Of a stretch of 6,096 bases of DNA, positions 1-5,344 are shown one piece after another. Position 1 is the first letter of the stretch; every line of letters starts with the position of its first letter. The stretch lies in contig JAIRZC010000174.1 in NCBI GenBank assembly GCA_031267455.1, positions 1 through 6,096 of the forward strand, read 5' to 3'. Made by a program: the position numbers and the translations under genes. The DNA comes from Accumulibacter sp. GTDB lineage: Bacteria > Pseudomonadota > Gammaproteobacteria > Burkholderiales > Rhodocyclaceae. Below the pieces are notes generated by a model. That model made no database searches. It saw nothing but the letters and a program-made list of their open reading frames with translations, and was not told the origin of the DNA.

Positions 1-305
1 GAATGAGCCGGTGCCGGGGAAGACGATTGGTTCGATGCGCCAACAAACCCGACCACTCCTATGACGGCGGCAATAATGACCCACAGACCGGACGACGAGC
101 CTGAAGACGGGGATGAAGGCGCTTGGGTAGGCTGCGGTTTTGCTTGCGGTTGTTGTTCGGTGGGCGCTTTCGTTTTCGGCGTTGCCTCGGGCCGAATCTC
201 TTCGTTATTTTCCTCTGCGAAAGGAATCGCCGTATCTGCACCGGACACGAGCGAAGCAAGACCGGCAAAACCTATGCCTTCCCTTTTTTGTTTCCCCTCT
301 GCCAC
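1..305 (-). CDS. Membrane-anchored protein with proline-rich linker, 3' part missing
   Basis: This is the fourth gene of the operon. It starts at GTG (305-303), and its frame stays open to the left edge, giving 101 visible residues. The start is set by AAGGAG at 317-312, six bases upstream, which overlaps the TGA stop (319-317) of the AAA+ gene, so the two are probably translationally coupled. The N-terminus (MAEGKQKREGIGF) is soluble and basic. Residues about 38-72 are rich in Pro, Gln, Ser and Thr (a disordered linker). Residues about 74-89 (LWVIIAAVIGVVGFVG) form one hydrophobic membrane segment, followed by a Ser/Pro stretch. There is no N-terminal signal peptide, so the likely topology is a cytoplasmic N-terminus of about 70 residues with the unseen C-terminal domain across the membrane (inference). 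I do not recognise the family from this part. Its place in the operon suggests it anchors or localises the Hsp70/AAA+ machine. Confidence 0.72.
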   Translation of the reverse strand, partial: MAEGKQKREGIGFAGLASLVSGADTAIPFAEENNEEIRPEATPKTKAPTEQQPQAKPQPTQAPSSPSSGSSSGLWVIIAAVIGVVGFVGASNQSSSPAPAH

Positions 306-311
306 GCCTAT

Positions 312-317
312 CTCCTT
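312..317 (-). promoter_or_regulatory. Ribosome binding site that sets the GTG start
   Basis: AAGGAG lies six bases before the GTG at 305-303 and shares a base with the stop codon of the upstream AAA+ gene. It is the strongest Shine-Dalgarno match in the operon. It is the main reason for calling the GTG a real start, since no ATG is available in this frame nearby. Confidence 0.6.
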
Positions 318-1321
318 CAGATAAACCCGATTCGCCGCTTGACCTCGCCGCCTTCGCGTTCCCGCGCTGGAGTTGCTTGCAAGGCGGACAGCAGGCTGGC
401 CTGATCCAGGCAATCCTTGCCTGAACGCGCGGCGAGCCTTGCGCCTTCCCGCACGACGAAAGCGACATCGGACAATGGCCTTCCAGCAAGTTCGCGCGCC
501 AGCGGCTTGGGATCCACGTCCGATTCCTTCGGCAAGGCGTACAGCAGCTTGTCCAGCAATGACTGAACTTCGATTTCGCTGGCAAAATCCACTTTGATGA
601 CGTGATCGAAGCGCCCCCGGCGCTGGATGGCCGGGTCGATCATGTCGATCCGGTTGGTCATCGCCACGACCAGCACCTCACTTTTCACCGCCTCCGGGAT
701 GCGCCGCAGGAATTCCGCCACTTCCTCGACGCGATGATGCGAAGATCCCGCGCCTATTTCCCGATCAGCAAGGAAAGCTTCCATCTCGTCGATGACGAGA
801 ACCGACGGCGCGTTTCCCATTGCCTTTTCGAAAACTTCGGCGACTTTCTTGCTGGTCTCATGGATGTAGGGGCTGGCGACGCTGGAGGCGTCGATCTGGA
901 AAATCGGCCAACCGAGGAAATCGACCAACCGTTCGACCGCGAAGGTCTTGCCACATCCGGGAGGGCCGTGCAGGATCAGCGCTGAAGGGAACTCGATGCC
1001 GAGCGCCTTATAGCGGTCGCGGTGCAGGATGATGTCAACGATGTGCTCGTTGAAAAAACCCGCCAATTCAGGACGACCAGCCAACTCGAAGACCTTGTTG
1101 GGTTCGGGCGCTGAGCGCTTGGCCCCTTCAACCTTTTCATCGGCGAGGGCTGCTTCCGTCTTTTCAGCAGGGGGCGGTTTACGTTCAAGCGGAATGACTT
1201 CCGCCACCTCGAATCCTGCCGCTTGAACGACATCCTTCAGGTGCCCCGCACCTATCCAGCCATAGTCTGACGCAACCTGCGGAACGATGTGGCCGGAATG
1301 CTCGCACCGCCCGTCAGCCAA
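317..1321 (-). CDS. AAA+ ATPase module (C-terminal part of a frameshifted gene)
   Basis: This open frame encodes a classic-clade AAA+ ATPase module of the FtsH/Cdc48/spastin type. Counting from the first possible start (TTG at 1321), it has Walker A GPPGCGKT (119-126), Walker B VLVIDE (174-179), a sensor-1 Asn in MTNR (223), the RRGRFD arginine-finger motif (234-239), and a C-terminal helical lid with a sensor-2-like GRPLSDV (280-286). All catalytic residues are present, so the module should bind and hydrolyse ATP to remodel a protein partner. Residues about 48-75 are a Pro/Glu/Ala/Lys-rich linker. The TTG has no ribosome binding site, and the opening residues look like out-of-frame translation until about GWIGAGHLKDVVQAAGF. 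The module therefore appears to be the C-terminal two thirds of one gene starting at 1761, knocked out of frame by a one-base deletion. With one base restored the gene would be exactly 481 codons. The next gene follows with its ribosome binding site on this stop. Confidence 0.85.
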   Translation of the reverse strand: MADGRCEHSGHIVPQVASDYGWIGAGHLKDVVQAAGFEVAEVIPLERKPPPAEKTEAALADEKVEGAKRSAPEPNKVFELAGRPELAGFFNEHIVDIILHRDRYKALGIEFPSALILHGPPGCGKTFAVERLVDFLGWPIFQIDASSVASPYIHETSKKVAEVFEKAMGNAPSVLVIDEMEAFLADREIGAGSSHHRVEEVAEFLRRIPEAVKSEVLVVAMTNRIDMIDPAIQRRGRFDHVIKVDFASEIEVQSLLDKLLYALPKESDVDPKPLARELAGRPLSDVAFVVREGARLAARSGKDCLDQASLLSALQATPAREREGGEVKRRIGFI

Positions 1322-1761
1322 TAGCCGAGCACAACATCGTCTCCAGTTCTGGAACTGATGCTATAGGTTGGCAGCAGGCGGGTGATCTTCTCGACGTAGA
1401 GCGCGTCTTGCAGAGCCGACTCCGAATCGATGTCGCGGGTCGCTTTCAACGCCAAGGCGAATGAAAGCGCCTCAGCCTTGTTGTCGGGGGATTTTGCTTC
1501 GCTGACCGGCGACAGGATCTGGCTTGGCCCGCATGAGATTGCCCGTAACTGGTGATCCCCAAACTGGAAGGCATCGAACGTCCCCTCGTCGATCAGTCCC
1601 GCATCCTGCCAGCACGCGCCCAGCTCATCATGGACAACCAGCGCACGACCGCCACCTTGGGTTTCGTACACTTGCCAGTCCACGCCTTCGAACGACGCGA
1701 CACGGGCCTTCGCGCCGTCAGGCAGCTCGAATCCGATGGGGAGCCACGCATCGAGTGCCAT
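1252..1761 (-). CDS. N-terminal domain of the AAA+ protein, cut short by a frameshift
   Basis: The ATG at 1761-1759 is chosen because GGAG (1773-1770) sits eight bases upstream. It also lies only four bases after the Hsp70 stop (1768-1766), which implies coupling. The frame gives 169 residues and ends at TAG (1254-1252). The start, MALDAWLPIGFELPDGAKAR, is followed by alternating short strands (VDWQVYET, GRALVVHDE). A helical stretch comes next (NKAEALSFALALKATRDI), then LLPTYSISSRTGDDVVLGYW. I know no named domain for it; it is probably a substrate- or partner-binding domain. The sensible reading ends near TSFRRLRQTM, and from there it continues better in the AAA+ frame (WIGAGHLKDVV). The two frames overlap by about 70 bases, there is no slippery heptamer, and the downstream frame has no start signal. 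I infer one broken gene, though a sequencing error is equally possible. If translated alone, this would be a domain without an ATPase. Confidence 0.7.
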   Translation of the reverse strand: MALDAWLPIGFELPDGAKARVASFEGVDWQVYETQGGGRALVVHDELGACWQDAGLIDEGTFDAFQFGDHQLRAISCGPSQILSPVSEAKSPDNKAEALSFALALKATRDIDSESALQDALYVEKITRLLPTYSISSRTGDDVVLGYWLTGGASIPATSFRRLRQTMAG

Positions 1762-1765
1762 GAGG

Positions 1766-4258
1766 TCAGCTCCGGACGATGTTCGCACCAGCCATCATGT
1801 CGTCCTCGCCTGTGGAACCGATGCGGATGGAGTCGAGATGGACGACCACGGCACGCAACTTGTCGATGTCGTTGGCCTTCAATGCCTCGGCACCAGCAGT
1901 CACCATCTGCGTATGCTCGCGGGCGTCGGGGAAGAGATAGGTGTCCTGAGCCAGCCACTTGAAGCGTTCGATCACGAACCAGTCCTGACGCCACAGGATC
2001 ACGAAATTGCGGCCACGCAGATCGTCCAAGTGCGACTCGAAGTCGCCGCTGTTGCTGTTAATAGCGCGCTGGGCGGTTTTCACCAGGTTGTCGAAAGAGG
2101 ATGCTTCCGTAGGCCGGGCATGCTGGCGCACAGCCTTGTCGAAGAAATCGACTACCTTATCGAGTTCAAGCTGGCGGATGTCCTTCAGGTACTCTTTGCG
2201 AGTGAGGGCCAACAGGCGCTTGGCCTCCTGGACGTTGTCCATCGCTTGTTTGGCCGTTTCGGGATCGGCCTCGCCGGACTTGATGGCGCTCGCCTGCTCC
2301 AGCTTCTCGCGGGCCTGTTCCAAGCGTGAGTCGTCAACCTTGGCGGCCATCTCATCGAGGCGCTGCAAGGTGTGTTCCGACTGCTCCTGAATGTTCTTCG
2401 CCTGATCGGTGTAGTCGACTTTGCCTTCCTGGCTGGAGTAGAAGTTGCGTCCGCTTTGGAACGAGCCGCTGATGGACGGAACCGAGACCTCCAAGATGAT
2501 GTTGCCGGAGTCGAGCACCTCATATTCGCAGATCAAATCCGCGCCAGCGGCAATAACGCCGTCCTCGAAGTCGAAACCCTTGATTTCGAACAGGCCGACG
2601 AACCGGTTGTTTTCGATCGGATCGGAAATGTCGCCTTCCCACACCTTGAATTTGAGCGATCCGGCGCTACCGGCCTTGAGCGATTCGCCTGCCTTATAGG
2701 ATTTTTTACCTTTCTTGGGCAACTGGTCGCCCTCCCGGACGAGGTAGTCCAGGATGGGACGCCCTCCCATTTTGTCGCGGACTTCCACGCCGACGGAGTG
2801 TGAGGCGGGAATCGCGTCGATGCTGGCGGCGGTTCGCGCAATGACGATTCTGTCTTCGCGCAAGGCGATCGGCGCACCATTGGCATTGAACACGAACACC
2901 TTGAACGTATTGTCGCCGGGTTTGTTCAGCCAAAGTTCGGAGCCGGCGCCATCCTTCAACGCCATCCGGCCGGATGTCCATCCGGTGTCCAGGCTGTCGA
3001 TCTGGAATTCGGCGCCCACCGGAGCCGGTCCGCCCAGCCTCACGACGATTCTGGTTTTATGTTCCGGAGTCCGTGCGATGAAGTTGAACGAGATATCGAG
3101 CGCGCCGCCCGCTTTGATCGCCCCTTTGGCGCTCTTGCGTCTGCGGTTCCGCGATGCCCAATCGATGGACTCGGCAAAAACCGCCGCGCCTTCGGCGACG
3201 GCAGTCATCGGGTTGACGTCGGTCGAAGGCGCGATGCCAAGCTCGAAAGCGACTTTGTCGCGCAAAGGTTTGTAATGGGTAGGGCCACCGACGAAGACGA
3301 TGCGCTCGACGTCGTGCGGGCTCATTCCGGCTTTTTCGACGGTTTCGCGGGCGGCCTGGATCGACTCGTCCACTTTCGCGGCAATCAAGCCGTCGTACCG
3401 CTGGCGTTCGATTGGAATGTCGAGGTAGATATCCTCACCCGATTGGTCGCGTACGCCCAATTCGGTTTCGGGAAGGCTGACGACCGCCTCTTCCCTTTGC
3501 GAAAGTTCGATCTTCGCCCTTTCCGCCGCCAAGGTAGCCATGCGCAGCAGGGATTTGTACTGCGGGTTGGCGGCGAGGTCTTCGGGAAGGTCGAAATTGT
3601 CCAGCAACCAAGGCTTGATGATGTTGTCAAACAGGATGCGGTCGAAATCACGCCCGCCGCACATGGCGATGCCGCCATGCGCCAGCAGCGTCACCCGGCT
3701 GGAAATGCTTTCCGCGATGGCGATGTCGAGTGTGCCGCCGCCAAGGTCATAGACGACGAAGACGCCATCATTCTTTCGCTGTCGCATAACACTCATCACG
3801 GCAGCAACCGGTTCCTGCATCAGTGCGACACGCCCGATGCCGGCCGCGTCGGCGGCGGCCATCGTCGAGTCTTTCTGCATCTGGTTGAACGCCGCCGGAA
3901 CGGTGACGACGGCGCCGATGTCGCCGTCGTTCCTGATTTCTTCCGGCAGGTAGCCAAACAGGACGCGCAGCACTTCGGCGGAGCATTCTTCCGGCGTCAT
4001 GGTGAGCTTGACCGCCGGCAGCTTTACGGGGGTGCTCGTACCCATCAGCCGCTTGAACAGCGTCGCGGCGTTGTCCGGGTTGCGCGCGGCGGCGTTGTAG
4101 GCGCGGGAACCGACGTACTTGTTACCGCGCCGATCGATGAAGATGGCCGACGGCGTGACGTCGAGTTGTTCAGGGCTCTTGTAGAGACGAATGGATTCCC
4201 CGTCGAAGGAACAGATAGCGCTGTTCGTCGTACCAAGATCGATTCCCACGTATTTCAT
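1766..4258 (-). CDS. Divergent Hsp70 (DnaK-like) chaperone, 830 residues
   Basis: The first ~365 residues are a complete Hsp70 nucleotide-binding domain: phosphate-1 GIDLGTTNS (5-13), a Lys at 69 in LFKRLMG where DnaK has its catalytic Lys, phosphate-2 VVYDLGGGTLDIAI (168-181), GGRDFDRILF (201-210), ERAKIELS (246-253), the adenosine motif VFVGGPTHYKPLRD (321-334) and NPMTAVAEGAAV (349-360). DnaK then has a short hydrophobic linker. Here about 115 residues of beta-rich sequence (about 370-485) intervene before a recognisable substrate-binding beta domain (about 486-610: HSVGVEV, VREGDQLPKKGKKSY, VWEGD, GIFE-like GLFEIKGF). A charged helical lid (about 615-712) and an extra C-terminal helical region (about 713-815) follow, making it longer than the usual ~640 residues. 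The ATG overlaps the upstream stop as ATGA, and AAAGG (4270-4266) lies seven bases upstream. It is an ATP-driven cytoplasmic chaperone that should cycle with the GrpE-like neighbour. No J-domain protein is visible in the window. It is not the housekeeping DnaK. Confidence 0.93.
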   Translation of the reverse strand: MKYVGIDLGTTNSAICSFDGESIRLYKSPEQLDVTPSAIFIDRRGNKYVGSRAYNAAARNPDNAATLFKRLMGTSTPVKLPAVKLTMTPEECSAEVLRVLFGYLPEEIRNDGDIGAVVTVPAAFNQMQKDSTMAAADAAGIGRVALMQEPVAAVMSVMRQRKNDGVFVVYDLGGGTLDIAIAESISSRVTLLAHGGIAMCGGRDFDRILFDNIIKPWLLDNFDLPEDLAANPQYKSLLRMATLAAERAKIELSQREEAVVSLPETELGVRDQSGEDIYLDIPIERQRYDGLIAAKVDESIQAARETVEKAGMSPHDVERIVFVGGPTHYKPLRDKVAFELGIAPSTDVNPMTAVAEGAAVFAESIDWASRNRRRKSAKGAIKAGGALDISFNFIARTPEHKTRIVVRLGGPAPVGAEFQIDSLDTGWTSGRMALKDGAGSELWLNKPGDNTFKVFVFNANGAPIALREDRIVIARTAASIDAIPASHSVGVEVRDKMGGRPILDYLVREGDQLPKKGKKSYKAGESLKAGSAGSLKFKVWEGDISDPIENNRFVGLFEIKGFDFEDGVIAAGADLICEYEVLDSGNIILEVSVPSISGSFQSGRNFYSSQEGKVDYTDQAKNIQEQSEHTLQRLDEMAAKVDDSRLEQAREKLEQASAIKSGEADPETAKQAMDNVQEAKRLLALTRKEYLKDIRQLELDKVVDFFDKAVRQHARPTEASSFDNLVKTAQRAINSNSGDFESHLDDLRGRNFVILWRQDWFVIERFKWLAQDTYLFPDAREHTQMVTAGAEALKANDIDKLRAVVVHLDSIRIGSTGEDDMMAGANIVRS

Positions 4259-4635
4259 GCTTGTACCTTTCTGAGCATCACCGTACCCTGTTTGCGCAGG
4301 CCGTCAGGCCCCATGATGATCGGTTCCAGCATTTGATCCACGAGGAGCGCGTCGTCGGGACCGAAGTCGCCAATATTCAAGGCGGATGCCGCCATGCCGG
4401 GATCGTAGGCTTGCCCTTCGACGTTGACCAGCTTGAAACCGTGCGAATCCAGGTTTTCCTCGACCTTTTTCAGGAAATAGCGGAGCTGGTTGAGGTAACG
4501 ATTCGACTCGCCCGCGTCGAGCTTGCCGACGACTTTTACGAACAGACGCGAAAAACGCCAACTCTCGACAGCGATGTCGATCAGAGATTGCTCCATCCGT
4601 ACCATCTGCACATTGTTCTCATCTTGTTGGGCCAT
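4255..4635 (-). CDS. Small GrpE-like protein, probable nucleotide-exchange factor for the adjacent Hsp70
   Basis: The frame encodes 126 residues from the ATG at 4635. GGAG (4650-4647) lies 11 bases upstream, a little far. An in-frame TTG at 4677 would add 14 residues but has no ribosome binding site. Residues about 8-63 look like one long charged helix (MEQSLIDIAVESWRFSRLF, then LRYFLKKVEENLDSHG). Residues about 66-124 look like a small beta domain: GFKLVNVEGQAYDPGMA, an acidic turn GDFGPDD, and DGLRKQGTVMLRKV at the end. This order (long helix, G-K-x-I, DPxxxxA, acidic loop, G-x-x-x-R, then a final strand ending in K) matches the C-terminal half of GrpE, the exchange factor of DnaK. Similarity is low and the protein is shorter than E. 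coli GrpE, so the GrpE assignment is an inference from layout, partial motifs and position. Its stop overlaps the Hsp70 start (ATGA), the tightest form of coupling, which fits an obligate partner made in ratio. It is the first gene of the operon. Confidence 0.8.
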   Translation of the reverse strand: MAQQDENNVQMVRMEQSLIDIAVESWRFSRLFVKVVGKLDAGESNRYLNQLRYFLKKVEENLDSHGFKLVNVEGQAYDPGMAASALNIGDFGPDDALLVDQMLEPIIMGPDGLRKQGTVMLRKVQA

Positions 4636-4659
4636 TGAATTCAACTCTCCCGCCCGCTG

Positions 4660-4681
4660 ATTATTGAGCAAAACCAATAAT
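4660..4681. repeat. 7-bp inverted repeat upstream of the chaperone operon, possible operator
   Basis: Perfect 7-bp arms (ATTATTG at 4660-4666 and CAATAAT at 4675-4681) flank an 8-base spacer. They sit 25 bases before the ATG of the first operon gene and downstream of the TTGACT element. The position suits a repressor operator or a hairpin in the mRNA leader. It does not match CIRCE (TTAGCACTC-N9-GAGTGCTAA), so HrcA control is not supported. AT-rich arms of this length can also arise by chance. Confidence 0.3.
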
Positions 4682-4715
4682 AACGGAAAACAGCATGATT
4701 TTTTTTAGTCAAGGG
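4681..4715 (-). promoter_or_regulatory. Possible promoter of the chaperone operon
   Basis: On the minus strand CCCTTGACT (4715-4707) gives a good sigma-70 -35 hexamer (TTGACT) and also resembles the -35 box of the heat-shock sigma factor (CCCTTGAA). It is followed by a run of eight A (4706-4699) and AT-rich DNA. No clear -10 box lies at the standard 17-base spacing (TTTCCG). TTCCGTTATTATT further on is a weak match to either -10 type. It is the only promoter-like signal I see in the gap before the operon. Confidence 0.33.
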
Positions 4716-5040
4716 ATAGATAGCCCGGATGTCTCGAAGCGATAATCGAACAATGCCAGTGGAGCAGTTTTTCTGAGCTATCCGCGCCAAGGTTCGGATC
4801 GGAGCCTGCATCCAGAAGGATGTTGTTTTTTTCGTTGACACGTTGGTTGGAGTCCGGGCCAAGTTCCAGCAGCAACCGTGTGATTTCGTGGCGCGGAGCC
4901 TCTTGGCGATGAGCCGGGTCGCGTAGTCTCTCTTGCCTCTCTCGACGGCTTCCCGGATAGCCGCTGTTCGACCAGCATCCTGTGCCGGTCGTGCCGCCGG
5001 GCCAGCTCCTGTCAGTCGGGCAATCGACTTTCTGCCGCAT
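4705..5040 (-). pseudogene. Decayed reading frame with weak ankyrin-like repeats
   Basis: Ankyrin-like pieces lie in two frames here. The frame spanning 5204-4641 contains AIREAVERG followed by RLIAKRL. The frame ending at TAA (4707-4705) continues with HEITRLLLELGPDSNQRVN and then LLDAGSDPNLG. The pattern of EITRLLLE-LG-D-N and LLDAGSDPNLG is typical of ankyrin repeats (LL..GADPN). A shift between the frames near 4895-4910 would join them. No start with a ribosome binding site is seen and no complete repeat series remains. I read it as a remnant of an ankyrin-repeat gene left between the integrase and the chaperone operon, but a chance resemblance is possible because the stretch is short. 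Confidence 0.3.
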
Positions 5041-5344
5041 GGGACTACCCCAACCCCAGGAAAGGGAAGGGCCAAGGGAATGGCGTCAAGGGGAAAGGCG
5101 CTACCCCAAAAGGCCAAAAGGTACTTCTGTCCATCCATTTCAAAAGTTCCTGCTGCTCCAGCATCAAAGGGATCGCTTGCCACTCCTACTCCGATTCTGG
5201 TCATCGAAGACGGTATGGACGAAACGATTACGCTCCATTGGCGTCCACCGAGTTCCAGTCACCCGATGGACGCAAGCGTCCATCCCTAAAACGGCCGGCG
5301 GCGTCGCGCTTTCCAGAGGGACGATGAGCGGGCAGCTCGCCCGT
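5041..5344. other. Gap of about 300 bases without a convincing gene
   Basis: The stretch lies between the integrase stop and the decayed frame. A minus-strand frame crosses it (start ATG 5204, continuing to 4641), but it has no ribosome binding site and its composition is odd. Its translation includes AFPLDAIPLALPFPGVGVV, produced by a low-complexity run of purine-rich DNA at about 5056-5121. The run includes a tandem CCAAAAGG repeated twice (5106-5121). The only other structure is the inverted repeat at 5265-5284. No tRNA, attachment site or clear terminator is seen. Confidence 0.5.
5265..5284. repeat. 9-bp inverted repeat with a related partial copy nearby
   Basis: GATGGACGC (5265-5273) and GCGTCCATC (5276-5284) are perfect 9-bp arms separated by AA. 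A related half-site, GCGTCCACC, lies at 5241-5249. There is no T run on either side, so it is not a typical intrinsic terminator. About 60 bases beyond the integrase stop, it could be a protein-binding site, for example for a recombination or regulatory protein of the element (inference). Confidence 0.4.

Noticed and set aside
1252..1321. Programmed -1 ribosomal frameshift joining the two parts of the AAA+ gene
   Set aside because: No slippery X-XXY-YYZ heptamer is found in the overlap of the two frames. A one-base deletion or sequence error is simpler.
1736..2329. Plus-strand open frame of 197 codons
   Set aside because: It lies antisense to the Hsp70 C-terminus and has no domain or start signal. 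The leucine-rich look reflects the complementary strand of helical coding sequence.
3059..4336. Plus-strand open frame of 425 codons opposite the Hsp70 gene
   Set aside because: It lies antisense to a clear Hsp70 nucleotide-binding domain. Its translation is rich in Arg, His, Asp and Gly with no recognisable motif, as expected for the shadow of a GC-rich gene.
4660..4681. CIRCE element controlling the chaperone operon
   Set aside because: The inverted repeat present (ATTATTG-N8-CAATAAT) does not match the CIRCE sequence in arms or spacing.
5329..5343. Hairpin CGGGC-AGCTC-GCCCG just after the integrase stop, as a terminator
   Set aside because: The stem is only 5 bp and no T run follows on either strand, so an intrinsic terminator is not supported.
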